Positions 53,475 through 62,630 are shown, counted from the first letter of the stretch. The stretch is 64,000 nt of DNA from CAYTGM01 sp964437365 (GCA_964437365.1 CAYTGM010000008.1:150215-214214); one strand, 5' to 3'. Notes: generated from the letters alone by a model not told the origin. Numbers and translations are program-made.

Positions 53475-54274
53475 TGGCTTATAGACGTGTAGAACCCAGC
53501 CGCGATATCTATTCTCCGCCGAATCTCCGCTGTTTAACATTTATGAGCCCTGCTTTGAAAGAGCGGGGAACTGTCACGCTCTACCTGCCCGACGGGCATG
53601 AGGAAATGGAGTCAATCCCTCTGGTTCTTCTTCTTCACGGGGTTTACGGTGATCACTGGTCGTGGGCGTTTATGGGGGGCGCACATGTTCGGGCCAGCGA
53701 GCTGATCAATTCCGGTAAGATCCGTCCCATGGGGATCGTCATGCCCTCAGACGGTAATGTCGGCGAAGGCAGCGGGTACGTCAAATGGCCTCACAAGGAC
53801 TGTGAGAAATGGATTATCGAAGATGTGCTTGGTTGTGTCCGAATGCAATATCCCTGTTTTAGTGATGCTTCCCCGCTTTTTATCGCCGGGTTTTCCATGG
53901 GAGGTTTTGGCGCGCTAAGGCTTGGCTCCAAGTACGCCGATCTCTTCTCTGGAATTTCAGGTCATGCGAGTGTCACACATTTTGATCAGATGCAGATTTT
54001 TACAGAAGATCCCAAACTGGACCTCTCGCATCTTACGGAAGGAGATCGATCCTCTCTTTACTGGATGAAGAAAAATCGAGAATCACTTCCTCCACTCCGG
54101 TTTGATTGTGGCAGCGATGATTTGTTGATTGAATATAATCGTCAGTTGGCAAGCAGTCTGGACGAAGAGGAAATCTCCCATCAGTTCAAAGAGGTCCCCG
54201 GTCGCCATAGTTGGGACTATTGCCACGAGCATCTTGGGAACAGTCTTATGTTTTTTCACAACCTGCTTGAGTAA
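53471..54274 (+). CDS. Esterase D/S-formylglutathione hydrolase-like alpha/beta hydrolase
   Basis: The 267-residue protein has an alpha/beta hydrolase fold: 'IPLVLLLHGVYGDHWSWAF' (oxyanion region), 'FIAGFSMGGFGALRLGSKY' (nucleophile Ser), a likely Asp in 'FDCGSDDLLIEYN' and His in 'VPGRHSWDYCHEHL'. These motifs and the C-terminal HSWDYC fit the esterase D family, which includes S-formylglutathione hydrolase. Translation is coupled to the dehydrogenase through the ATGA overlap. It converges on the parvulin gene with four bases between. Confidence 0.83.
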   Translation: MMAYRRVEPSRDIYSPPNLRCLTFMSPALKERGTVTLYLPDGHEEMESIPLVLLLHGVYGDHWSWAFMGGAHVRASELINSGKIRPMGIVMPSDGNVGEGSGYVKWPHKDCEKWIIEDVLGCVRMQYPCFSDASPLFIAGFSMGGFGALRLGSKYADLFSGISGHASVTHFDQMQIFTEDPKLDLSHLTEGDRSSLYWMKKNRESLPPLRFDCGSDDLLIEYNRQLASSLDEEEISHQFKEVPGRHSWDYCHEHLGNSLMFFHNLLE

Positions 54275-54278
54275 TTTG

Positions 54279-55229
54279 CTAGCGATCTTCCATTGACTGG
54301 CGAATTTGCTGTAATTTCTGCTCACGTTTCATGAGCTTCATGTCGCCAAGAAGTTCCTCACGAACCTCTTCGAATGGAACGCGCGTAGAAGGTATATGCG
54401 CGACTTTTTCAATGATGAAAATTCCGACGTCCCAGGGGACGGTGCGGGTCTCGCCCGGCTGCATTTCAAAGGCAACCTCTTCGAGTTCTGGGAGATAAGT
54501 TCCTCGAGTAAAGGCGGGCAACTCACCATTGTTCTCGCGGCTCTCATGTCGGCTATATTCGGAGGCGAGTGATGAGAAGCTTTCACCATTCTCAAGGCTC
54601 TCCAGAACCTTATCGGCTTCCTCTTGAGTTGGCACCAGGATGATACGCGCCTGGACTTTTTCCTCCGAGGTATAATCTTTGACTCTCTCCTCGTAGAGAT
54701 TTTGCAAGTCAGCCTCTTCCACCTTTACCTGCTCAAGCATCTGTTCAAGGACAGCATTGGCGACTTCTTCTCGTATGCGTCCTCGAACACTGGCGAGAAA
54801 TGCCTGATCCTCCAGAAGGTCTGAGTCCTCGAGCCAGCTCAGTAAGAGCAATTCATCGAGAAGCTTTTCCTGAAACTCAGTATCCGTGTTTTCCGAATCA
54901 GGGTTCCTGATCTGGTATCTCTCGTAGGCCTCTCGATAATCCTTTTGGGTGACAACAAACCCATATCTATCCAGCGCTGATGGATCTTCCTGAGACCTGC
55001 TGGGAGGTGTGGTGAGTTCGAGCCAGAAGTCCATGCGACTGACAATATCATCCATTCTTTTTGCAGGATCAGAGGTAAAGCCCTGGGCTGCAGGCTTCGC
55101 ATCCGGCTGTTTCAGCTGTTCCGGGGCCGGCTGTTCGACAGGTTCGGGAGCAGGTGTGGGTGAGTGCTGGCAGCTGATTAGCAGAATCGGGGCGAATATA
55201 AGTACACTCGAAAGGTAGCGAGAGATCAT
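54279..55229 (-). CDS. Parvulin-type peptidyl-prolyl isomerase lipoprotein
   Basis: The 316-residue product has a lipobox (LLISC), a Pro/Glu-rich tether (PTPAPEPVEQPAPEQLKQP), a SurA-like helical region (residues ~55-180) and a single rotamase domain. That domain has 'VQARIILVPTQEEADKVLESLENGESFSSLASEYSRHESRENNGELPAFTRG' and 'VAFEMQPGETRTVPWDVGIFIIEKV'. Such proteins help fold outer-membrane and exported proteins in the periplasm. It lies just downstream of ilvA on the same strand, 33 bases away. Confidence 0.88.
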   Translation of the reverse strand: MISRYLSSVLIFAPILLISCQHSPTPAPEPVEQPAPEQLKQPDAKPAAQGFTSDPAKRMDDIVSRMDFWLELTTPPSRSQEDPSALDRYGFVVTQKDYREAYERYQIRNPDSENTDTEFQEKLLDELLLLSWLEDSDLLEDQAFLASVRGRIREEVANAVLEQMLEQVKVEEADLQNLYEERVKDYTSEEKVQARIILVPTQEEADKVLESLENGESFSSLASEYSRHESRENNGELPAFTRGTYLPELEEVAFEMQPGETRTVPWDVGIFIIEKVAHIPSTRVPFEEVREELLGDMKLMKREQKLQQIRQSMEDR

Positions 55230-55262
55230 AAATGGGCTCTGGTTTATTTTGTCGTTCGGCCG

Positions 55263-56765
55263 TTACAGAATTCTGCCTAAGGCTTTTTCTGAGACCTCGA
55301 AAAAATTGTAGGATTGTTTTTCAAGGAGTTCAATGAATTCCTCACGTTGATTTTGATCTTCAAATTCGAAACCAAGCAGAGCCCTGCCGACCCGTTCCCC
55401 CGTATAGATATAATTGAAGTAACAGATGTTGGCTTTACTCTTCATCGCGATCAGGAAATCCCTGAGAGCGCCTGGCCGTTCTGGAAACTCCAAACGGATG
55501 AAGAAGGGAAGATTAAAGAGCTCCGAGCGGTAATGAATAATCCGGAATTCCACGTCCTCCTGAGAAGTCACGTCCTCAATATCATATCCAAATTCTGCAG
55601 CTTTCTTTTCGAGTAAGCCAAATTCAGGGGGAGAAGCTTCAAGTCCAACCACGTACCAGGCTCTTTCCTCATGGATTTTACCGTACTGGAACTCGATGAT
55701 GTTGAGCTCTGACATGAGCGTGTCCAGCAGCTTCATGAGCGCCCCTGGTCTCTCTTCGACTTCAAAGCGATAGTACCTTCTCCTGCGAGAGCCGATCCCT
55801 GCATGACGAACGATCCAGGAAAGTTGACCAAAGTCCAGGTTTGCTCCGCAGAGAACCGTGAGGACTCTCTTCCCCCGAGCTCGTTCAGCGTCTTTAAGGA
55901 GCGCAGCAACGCCCATGGCTCCTGAAGGTTCCGCCAGACAGCGAGAGGTTTCCCACAAACTTTGTATAGCACCACAGACCTCTTCATTGCTGACTGTCAT
56001 GAACTCATCGATGACGCGACTGCAGATTGGATATGTCAGAGCCCCTGCCTTCTTGACGGCAGTGCCATCGCAGAAGACGTCGACATGAGGAAGTTCCACA
56101 GGCTCACCCTTGTCTATTGCCGCTTTCATGGAAGCCTGGTTTTTCCCCTCAACTCCTATAATCTTAATGTCAGGATAATAAAAGCGGAGGACCGTTGCGA
56201 CAGCCGCCGCCATACCGCCTCCGCCTATTTGCAGATAGGCAAGGTCGAACGGCCCTTTCCCTGATATGACTGCTTCATCTCCCAGGGTTCCCTGTCCCGC
56301 CATCGTATGCAGATCGTCGTAGGGGTGGATAAAGGTGAGTTTTTCCTCTTTGGCAACTCTAAGAGCCTCGGCTGCTGCTTCGCTGTAATTATCCCCGGTA
56401 AGAACGACCTCCACCATGTCCTCGCCGTGCTTCTTGACTGCTGCCTGCTTGGTTCGAGGCGTTGAAAGAGGCATATAGATCTTTGCAGGAACTCCCATTC
56501 GCTTTGCAGCGAGTGCCACGCCCTGCGCGTGATTACCCGCCGATGCTGCGATAACTCCGCTCTTCTTCTCCTCGGGAGTTAAGAGACACATGCGGTTGTA
56601 TGCTCCGCGCCACTTATAGGAATTTACCGGAGATAGATCTTCCCGCTTGAGATAGACTTCAGCGTCTATTGGGAGCGGAAGCTCCTCCAGAGGTGTCGGA
56701 GGTGCAACTGCATAGACACGAGAACGGGCATTCTGAATCTCTCTGAAGAGTGTTTCCTGATTCAA
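55263..56765 (-). CDS. ilvA: Biosynthetic threonine ammonia-lyase
   Basis: The 500-residue enzyme has a type II PLP fold: 'LSPVNSYKWRGAYNRM' with the PLP Lys at residue 48, 'ASAGNHAQGVALAAKRMGV', 'IGGGGMAAAVATVLR' (phosphate-binding loop) and 'LCGANLDF'. The C-terminal ~170 residues contain two ACT-like domains ('RFEVEERPGALMKLLDTL' and 'RLEFPERPGALRDFLIAM'), as in the isoleucine-regulated biosynthetic form. It converts threonine to 2-oxobutanoate. Its ATG overlaps the stop of the CBM9-like gene (ATGA). Confidence 0.95.
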   Translation of the reverse strand: MNQETLFREIQNARSRVYAVAPPTPLEELPLPIDAEVYLKREDLSPVNSYKWRGAYNRMCLLTPEEKKSGVIAASAGNHAQGVALAAKRMGVPAKIYMPLSTPRTKQAAVKKHGEDMVEVVLTGDNYSEAAAEALRVAKEEKLTFIHPYDDLHTMAGQGTLGDEAVISGKGPFDLAYLQIGGGGMAAAVATVLRFYYPDIKIIGVEGKNQASMKAAIDKGEPVELPHVDVFCDGTAVKKAGALTYPICSRVIDEFMTVSNEEVCGAIQSLWETSRCLAEPSGAMGVAALLKDAERARGKRVLTVLCGANLDFGQLSWIVRHAGIGSRRRRYYRFEVEERPGALMKLLDTLMSELNIIEFQYGKIHEERAWYVVGLEASPPEFGLLEKKAAEFGYDIEDVTSQEDVEFRIIHYRSELFNLPFFIRLEFPERPGALRDFLIAMKSKANICYFNYIYTGERVGRALLGFEFEDQNQREEFIELLEKQSYNFFEVSEKALGRIL

Positions 56766-57421
56766 GAGTCTTCCTCGCTCTTCTTTCCGGTTCCGAATTT
56801 CAGAACTCCGAATTTCTCTGGTGTATGAAAGGAGGCACCATCCAGTGGGGCCCAGCTACTGTAAACTGAGCCCTCCCTCGTTATTTCATGACGGGCAAAG
56901 TTGATACCCCATTCATCTCCGCCTTCAGGATTCAGGTGGGTGATCGTATCTACCGGTATAAGGATACTTGCGAGCCATCCATCTTCTTCATAAGTCATTG
57001 AAATTGCAAGGTCGTCTATATCTTTTCTTCGATCACAGGCCCCCTTGCGCGAGCAGTACTCGTCAAGAAATCCTGCTTTTGGGTTCACAATGAGATGCCA
57101 GTAGCTTCGATCGGTATTGCCCGGATCAATAAAGATCTCGATACAGTCATCCTGCCAGACATCAGAATCTCTGTTCAGGTGGCGTACCTGAATACTATTC
57201 ATTTGATCTTCATAGCACTTGATGTTGAGCAGGATAAAGTTCTCGTCATATTCTCCCGAAATTTCCACATCATTCTTCACAATCTCGCCAGAATCCAATT
57301 TGGAGAACCCAGACGTTGTGACAATGTGATCATCCATCGGTCCTTTCAGCGATAAAGTCTTTTCGCCAAAGAAGGGAACCGCATAGATCGTAAAAATAAG
57401 AATACAAACGAAACGCGTCAT
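56762..57421 (-). CDS. CBM9-like (DOMON superfamily) exported protein
   Basis: The 219-residue product starts with a short signal-like segment (MTRFVCILIFTIYAVPFFG). A carbohydrate-binding module family 9-like sandwich follows: 'ISGEYDENFILLNIKCYED', 'DVWQDDCIEIFIDPGNTDRSYWHLIVNPKAGFLDEY', 'DGWLASILIPVDTI' and 'WGINFARHEI'. In the family this fold binds sugars or heme. Its role is unknown. It overlaps ilvA by four bases, so the two are translated together although no functional link is apparent. Confidence 0.75.
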   Translation of the reverse strand: MTRFVCILIFTIYAVPFFGEKTLSLKGPMDDHIVTTSGFSKLDSGEIVKNDVEISGEYDENFILLNIKCYEDQMNSIQVRHLNRDSDVWQDDCIEIFIDPGNTDRSYWHLIVNPKAGFLDEYCSRKGACDRRKDIDDLAISMTYEEDGWLASILIPVDTITHLNPEGGDEWGINFARHEITREGSVYSSWAPLDGASFHTPEKFGVLKFGTGKKSEEDS

Positions 57422-57530
57422 GGAGTATCTCTACCTTGCCTTTCAGAAGAACCGGAATTCTTTTTGAGAGTATGCTCAGCTAACGGTCAGAGGCAAGGAA
57501 GAGATGAGTCTCAGCTAACGATGGATGATA

Positions 57531-58109
57531 TCAACTTGTATTTCGGGACCGGTAGACGTCTCCGTCTGAAACGGTGCCATTTGTCGGATCGTAGAGTTCC
57601 AGCATTCCGTAGAAACTCCCTGCATTCTCAAAGCGGAGGTCCGGCCCTGCGCTGCCAATCTTCCAAAAGCTCAGGCGAAAGTTCTTTACGTATCCCGGCG
57701 AACCGCCGTTAAAGATGTCATGCCAGTACCCCGACCCATAATCATAGCTGTGGTTTTTTGGACCGTTTGGCTCGAGATAGTGAGAATGTCCTGGGAGCGT
57801 CGTATCAGGAAACGTCTTATCCTGAAAAGGGTCTTTATAAATTGTTGAGAGATAAGCGATGGGCGTCGTCAGTTTTGTATAGGAGTTCACCCAGCCGAAG
57901 TGTGGTCCACCAGGTGCACCGTCGTAGGGAATTCTGTTATTGTCGACCGTGTAAGATTCGATAGCGGTGGCGATGGTTCTCAGGTCTGATTTCACACGAC
58001 TCACCTTGGCGCGTGTCATGGCCTCCAGAAAATTAGGGACAGCAATCGCCGCCAGGATCGCAATGATGGCAACGACAACCAGAAGTTCTATCAAAGTAAA
58101 TCCTTTCAA
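57531..58109 (-). CDS. Orphan type II secretion-type prepilin ('YDPTNG' family)
   Basis: The start is probably the TTG at 58109, seven bases after AGAGGAG; it gives MKG|FTLIELLVVVAIIAILAAIAVPNFLEA, a three-residue leader with Glu at +5. An upstream GTG at 58148 would make an unusually long leader. The 192-residue protein has 'RVKSDLRTIATAIESYTVDNNRIPYD', 'WKIGSAGPDLRFE' and 'LYDPTNGTVSDGDVYRS' near the end, a pattern I associate with abundant pilin-like proteins in Sumerlaeota, Lentisphaerae and related groups. It stands apart from the main pseudopilin cluster. Confidence 0.8.
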   Translation of the reverse strand: MKGFTLIELLVVVAIIAILAAIAVPNFLEAMTRAKVSRVKSDLRTIATAIESYTVDNNRIPYDGAPGGPHFGWVNSYTKLTTPIAYLSTIYKDPFQDKTFPDTTLPGHSHYLEPNGPKNHSYDYGSGYWHDIFNGGSPGYVKNFRLSFWKIGSAGPDLRFENAGSFYGMLELYDPTNGTVSDGDVYRSRNTS

Positions 58110-58224
58110 AGTTTTCTCCTCTCTCTGTTTTAATTTCAGCACAACCACTCAACATTGACACTCAGGTCGACTGTTCAAGAGTAAACTGAACGAGAGGCAT
58201 AGAAACTAAGAAAAAGTCTGATCA

Positions 58225-59184
58225 ATGGCCGGAATTCCTGAAAAATATCTCACGCAATTTTTCATCGAGAAAATAAACACCGTCTATTTTAACCTTCTGG
58301 CAGATACACAACGATCAGAATCTATCCGCGCCACATCTCGAACATCAAAAGTCTGGAAGCGTTGCCTTTCAATCCTGGAAGTCGAATCCGCCTCTCCAAA
58401 AGTACTCGATATGGGTACAGGCATCGGCAGCTCCACCCGTCAACTCGTGCGTCAATTCCCTGAAGCCAGTTTCCTATGTATTGATGTCTCAAAACTCATG
58501 CTTCACGAGGCCAGGCATACACTGACACCGATATCTTCTGATGCAAGCTTTCGCTATGAAGAACTCAATGCCGAAGAATTACAGCTTGAGGAGAACTCAT
58601 TTGATCTCATCCATATCAATTCTACGCTCTTCCACCTCGAAGATCCTGAAGAGATGATCCGCTCATGTACTTCCTGGCTTAAGGTTGGTGGGTATTTGCT
58701 CATTACCGATGAGCCCAATCGATCCTATTACGCCTCCTCCTGGTGCCAGGCCTGGACAGTTGCCCTTGCAAAGGTTCGTTCGTGGTTTCTGTTCATGACC
58801 GATATACAACGGCTCTGCACTACCGTTGCTCGGAAGCTTCATCTGGTTCCTTACACCGGCGAACCTCCATCTGACTATGAGATCGTTATTGAAGAGTTAC
58901 GTCGACAATCTATTCTGACAAACGACGAATTCTTCTCACCAGAATGGGTCCACCAGATTCTGAACTATCATGTTCCAACTCAGGACGGCTGGAGTCTGGG
59001 ACTTCGTGGCTTTGATGCGGAGAAGATTAGCAAATGGGGCGAGCTTGATATGCATTTTTTCGAAACCTGCAATGCGCTGGGTGAAGAGTCAGAGCGCACT
59101 TTCATTCATCGCTTGCTTAACTGGGTCCTGTTGAAGATCTATCCTCGCAACGGTGCACGGTTCTTCGCTGTCTATCGTAAATAA
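58225..59184 (+). CDS. SAM-dependent methyltransferase with C-terminal extension
   Basis: The 319-residue protein has a class I methyltransferase core near residues 60-190: 'KVLDMGTGIGSSTRQLVRQFPEASFLCIDVSKLML', 'LQLEENSFDLIHINSTLFHLEDPEEMIRSCTSWLKVGGYLLITDEPN'. The last ~130 residues are not recognised. The substrate is unknown. Eight bases after its stop begins the inverted repeat that surrounds a GxxExxY pseudogene. Confidence 0.8.
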   Translation: MAGIPEKYLTQFFIEKINTVYFNLLADTQRSESIRATSRTSKVWKRCLSILEVESASPKVLDMGTGIGSSTRQLVRQFPEASFLCIDVSKLMLHEARHTLTPISSDASFRYEELNAEELQLEENSFDLIHINSTLFHLEDPEEMIRSCTSWLKVGGYLLITDEPNRSYYASSWCQAWTVALAKVRSWFLFMTDIQRLCTTVARKLHLVPYTGEPPSDYEIVIEELRRQSILTNDEFFSPEWVHQILNYHVPTQDGWSLGLRGFDAEKISKWGELDMHFFETCNALGEESERTFIHRLLNWVLLKIYPRNGARFFAVYRK

Positions 59185-59188
59185 ATTA

Positions 59189-59587
59189 TTAGCCACAGAT
59201 AGATGAGGATGGATGAAGATGTACTTCTCGCCGCATCACACGCTTTACCTCAACTCTTGGGTTGCCAAAATTTATAAGAAGGCTTTTTTTGTAGCCGGTC
59301 TCTTTCAGATAGTTCAGGCTCTGTGCTAGATGCAAATCATCCAGTTTCTTTACACACTTCAGTTCGATGATCAGTATTCCTTCTACAAGTATATCAGCAA
59401 AATAATTTCCTATCAAATGTCCTTTCTACTTAACCTTGATAGGATGTTGTCGGAGATAGTTTATTTTGTGCTCTGATAGTTCAATTGCCATGGCAATCTC
59501 GTGCACCTTTTCAAGAAATCCATGTCCTAGTGTATTTGCAAACGAATAGGCGCTACCTATTACTCTTTCTGTGAGTATGTCTTCCAT
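59189..59587 (-). pseudogene. GxxExxY family gene interrupted by an in-frame TAG
   Basis: From ATG 59587 the frame encodes MEDILTERVIGSAYSFANTLGHGFLEKVHEIAM, the start of a GxxExxY protein, and runs to HPIKVK. After an in-frame TAG at 59431-59429 the same frame continues with KGHLIGNYFADILVEGILIIELKCVKKLDDLHLAQSLNY, the second half of the family with the predicted nuclease-like D-x-ELK core. The family normally has a Tyr or Phe at the stop position, so one base change explains it. It is either a recent pseudogene or read through. An 18-bp inverted repeat surrounds it. Confidence 0.8.
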
Positions 59588-59630
59588 TTTCTTTCTGTCC
59601 TTTATCCTATTTATCCTCATCTATCTGTGG
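59193..59630 (-). mobile_element. GxxExxY unit bounded by an 18-bp perfect inverted repeat
   Basis: CCACAGATAGATGAGGAT (59193-59210) and its reverse complement (59613-59630) surround the broken GxxExxY gene. The right arm overlaps the last codons and TGA of the polymerase gene (EPTTDR), and the left arm begins eight bases after the methyltransferase stop. The unit thus fills the whole junction between two genes. Mobility is inferred. Confidence 0.6.
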
Positions 59631-61986
59631 TTGGTTCTTCAGCTGTTTTCTCAAACCAGCTAAATAAATCTTCCTGAACGGCTTCGTCCTGGTATTTAGA
59701 TTGATGCTTCTTGTAGTACCCCTCCGGTGGAGGAGGTGGGTCTTCACTAATATCGATCCCCACCACACGCAGGAGCGTCTGGAAGCCGCGTCTTAGTAAA
59801 CGTATATAGGATTCAGGGTCGTAGCTGGTCTCTGGCTGAAGCAGCTGCGCCAGGCAAACTCGCTGCATCACATCCTTGTCGCGCTGGCGAACAATCAGGT
59901 AACTGACGCTTTGCCCAGCACGCATGGGAATCCCCGCCAGTTTGGCCTGGCGCGCCGCAATAGCGATCATATTGTTCGATCGATAATCGTCGGGGTCCAT
60001 AGAGAGAGAACGCGTGATGAGCAATCGCTCGCGAGGAATTTCGCCACGCCAGAGCTTGCGCTCACACTCTTCCAGTAGCTTGAGAAGGTCGGGGATGCGC
60101 GCCCGGTATGCCGTCAGGTTCTCTGCCTCTGCCAGAAGATCTATACATGTTTTCTGTACATCACGAATAAAAGGTGGGAGGTCGTGACGTCGCGCTTCGA
60201 TGCCGCGCATCTTTACCGAGCCATCCTCAAACCGACCAAAGAAACGGTTCGGTACAGGCATCGCCGGGTTGACTCGTGATGGCAGAAAAGCAATCCAGCG
60301 ATAGACACCTTCCAGGGCAATCGGCAGCTCTGTTTCCTCCAGGATTGCCTGACAGAGCTCCTGAATCTCTTTCCTCGAAGGCGTTCCCAGGTGGCGATGT
60401 TCCGGATCACGCTGGCACCAGAAACAATCAACAATGGCATGAAGAACACGAAAGCCACGCTCTTCACAAACCTCGCGGGCACGTATCAGTCGTTCACGAG
60501 AGAAGGCACAGACCGACTCATGGGCTTCGATCCGACCAAAGCGCGCATTGCGATAACCCAGATAGCCAAAACAACAGACCAGCAGCCACTTGAGCGACGT
60601 CTGTCGCGAGTCCATGATATAAGCCGTCTCTTCGTCCTTTGTCTCGCGTGCCTTGCCACGAATGCGCTTATAGCGAATGCGCTTTTCAATGATCGGTGCA
60701 AGAGCACGGGAAACCAGTCCTTCACGTTTCTCACAGACGGTATAGCCAATCTCTGGAACTTTGTCATTGTGACAGCAGGAACAGTTAACCGTTTCCGGTG
60801 AGACATTAAAGCGTGACATGATCGTTGGATACATCGAGACAAAATCAATCTCGATGACGTTTTCATAGGCCCCTGTCTTTGGCTGATAGACAAGACCTCC
60901 ACGATCTGTGGCAAGAAGCTGTGCGGCTGTTTTCCAATCCTCCGGAACCGACTTTTTCCAGGGAATCATAAAACCTTCACGATAAGCAAAATCCAGTTGG
61001 ATCGACGTGATGCCTGTGCCTACGGAGCGACGCCCAATACGCTGAACCGGTAACTTGGAAACACGTGAGACCTCAACCAGCCCATGCATTCCGGTGTGTT
61101 CCACCATGAAGGAATTCTCTGCGTCTATATGCCACCGACCATAAAGAGGGTAGTCGGGTGACTGGTAAAGAACACGCCCATAAGAGAAGTATGATCTCCC
61201 CTCCATACGAATAGAACGGGGTTTGGGTGGCTCTTCCCGGTCTAAGACAAGATGAACAGGGTCGTTGAAGCTGTCGCGCGCCGTTTGCTCGATCACCATG
61301 AGAAGAGGAAAAAGAAAACCATCGCCACCTTTTGTGAGGATAATATCCGGGTCGTGTATTTCAATGAGTCGGTTCAGGGATTGCAGGAGTTCGCCTGAGT
61401 TGTCGCCGTCATAATGATACTCATCTCCATCTATACGAGCAGCTATCCAGTCGAGATGAGGACGCCCTCCATGGAGCATTCCATCTCCCTCCAGTTCCAT
61501 GGTGCATAGATCCGGCAGGTGATAGTCTGTTTCCCACTCATTGTCATCCCGCTCAATGTGAAGAATGTTGCCGTCTCTGTCTGCTTCAAATTGACACCAG
61601 CCGCAGGGAATCAGCTGGCGGTCGAAGTTATAGTGCTGTTCGGGGAACAGGTCGGCGTTGAAATACTCGATATCGGGATGCTGACGATAAAGTCGATTGA
61701 GCAGTCCCTGATGCCAGTTGAAGGGCGACTTGACTTGTATTTCGAAAACAGGGAAGAGCTTGCCGCTCCAGAAGTCACGACGTTCCGTCGGGCCGATTAA
61801 AGCGACATCGCGCTGCCACCGCTCCAGGGTACGCAGGCAGTTGGAGAGCTCGCGCTTTCCACCAGCAAGATAGACAGAAGGAGTAAAGTGATCGAGCAGG
61901 CGCAGCCGTTTGCCGTCCCCGGTAATCACATAGAGAACCATCCCGTCGGGGGAGCAAAATAGATCGAGAAGAAAACCGCGCTGCAT
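59617..61986 (-). CDS. PolB2-like B-family DNA polymerase with degenerate motif C
   Basis: The 789-residue protein has a B-family polymerase core. Motif A is IEIDFVSMYPTIMSRFN (Asp381), motif B is RQTSLKWLLVCCFGYLGY (from residue 461), and motif C is VLHAIVDCFWC (Asp520), where the canonical YGDTDS has lost its first Asp. The exonuclease region reads CTMELEGDG (161-169) and KGGDGFLFP (219-227) instead of DIE and NxxxFD, so proofreading should be absent. This combination resembles archaeal PolB2 and its bacterial relatives, some of which are linked to lesion bypass. It is the last gene of a minus-strand operon with a small protein 14 bases upstream and a RecA-like gene further up. Confidence 0.85.
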   Translation of the reverse strand: MQRGFLLDLFCSPDGMVLYVITGDGKRLRLLDHFTPSVYLAGGKRELSNCLRTLERWQRDVALIGPTERRDFWSGKLFPVFEIQVKSPFNWHQGLLNRLYRQHPDIEYFNADLFPEQHYNFDRQLIPCGWCQFEADRDGNILHIERDDNEWETDYHLPDLCTMELEGDGMLHGGRPHLDWIAARIDGDEYHYDGDNSGELLQSLNRLIEIHDPDIILTKGGDGFLFPLLMVIEQTARDSFNDPVHLVLDREEPPKPRSIRMEGRSYFSYGRVLYQSPDYPLYGRWHIDAENSFMVEHTGMHGLVEVSRVSKLPVQRIGRRSVGTGITSIQLDFAYREGFMIPWKKSVPEDWKTAAQLLATDRGGLVYQPKTGAYENVIEIDFVSMYPTIMSRFNVSPETVNCSCCHNDKVPEIGYTVCEKREGLVSRALAPIIEKRIRYKRIRGKARETKDEETAYIMDSRQTSLKWLLVCCFGYLGYRNARFGRIEAHESVCAFSRERLIRAREVCEERGFRVLHAIVDCFWCQRDPEHRHLGTPSRKEIQELCQAILEETELPIALEGVYRWIAFLPSRVNPAMPVPNRFFGRFEDGSVKMRGIEARRHDLPPFIRDVQKTCIDLLAEAENLTAYRARIPDLLKLLEECERKLWRGEIPRERLLITRSLSMDPDDYRSNNMIAIAARQAKLAGIPMRAGQSVSYLIVRQRDKDVMQRVCLAQLLQPETSYDPESYIRLLRRGFQTLLRVVGIDISEDPPPPPEGYYKKHQSKYQDEAVQEDLFSWFEKTAEEPTTDR

Positions 61987-62000
61987 CGACGTTCAAACCC

Positions 62001-62330
62001 TTACTCCAGAAAGTCTTTCTGTATAGAATCGGATTTCAGTTCGCGTGGAGCTTGCGTGCTGGCGGGGTAGGGATCCTCGCCTCGTTCGTGTGCGAGAGCG
62101 ACGCGCAACTCTTCAATCTGCTTTTGCTGTTCCAGAAGAATCGACATCACGATCGCGTCGAAAGGAATTGGACGCGCGGCTGCAGCGGCTTCGACCATGT
62201 GTTGACGCGCATGGGTAAAGAGAGCATCGAAGGCTTCCTGGTCTTCCCGACGTAAAGCGCGTCTATAATGTTTCCATTGTGTGATTTCCCGTTCGAGGGA
62301 CATATTGAATGTGGGAACAGTTCGGCCCAT
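62001..62330 (-). CDS. Small conserved protein of the PolB2-like operon
   Basis: The 109-residue protein (MGRTVPTFNMSLEREITQW, then HYRRALRREDQEAFDALFTHARQHM and PIPFDAIVMSILLEQQKQIEELR) is predicted to be wholly helical, with a charged, disordered tail. I recall similar short proteins next to bacterial PolB2-like polymerases, but no domain name can be given. An AAAGGAG site lies before the ATG, and the polymerase gene starts 14 bases downstream. It may be an accessory subunit. It is directly downstream of the inserted GxxExxY unit. Confidence 0.7.
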   Translation of the reverse strand: MGRTVPTFNMSLEREITQWKHYRRALRREDQEAFDALFTHARQHMVEAAAAARPIPFDAIVMSILLEQQKQIEELRVALAHERGEDPYPASTQAPRELKSDSIQKDFLE

Positions 62331-62630
62331 GAAAAACTCCTTTTGTGTGCATCCCGCAGAGGCGCAGAGGCGCAGAGAAAAGATTTTAAGTAATAGGTTC
62401 TTTTTTGTTCATGTAAAGCAGGTAGGGGTCTAAAGTTTCACTTGAATAGGGTTTAAGAGAAAAAGAAAATAGGGTTAAGTGGGAGCAAAAGTTATACAGC
62501 AAAGTTTCAACTTCTCTTTTGGAAGTTCTCTGCGCCTCTGCGGGATGATTTCATTTTTTGACCCAGTTCTGGTTCTCTTTCACTTTCTTTAGAAACCATG
62601 ACAATCTTAACTATCTATTCTATACAAACT
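62331..62630. other. Gap holding two copies of the CTCTGCG repeat
   Basis: No gene is seen. It contains the left arm of the GxxExxY unit (62351-62382) and a shorter third copy in opposite orientation, TCTCTGCGCCTCTGCGGGAT (62527-62546). The ~145 bases between them are AT-rich with A/G runs. Confidence 0.6.
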
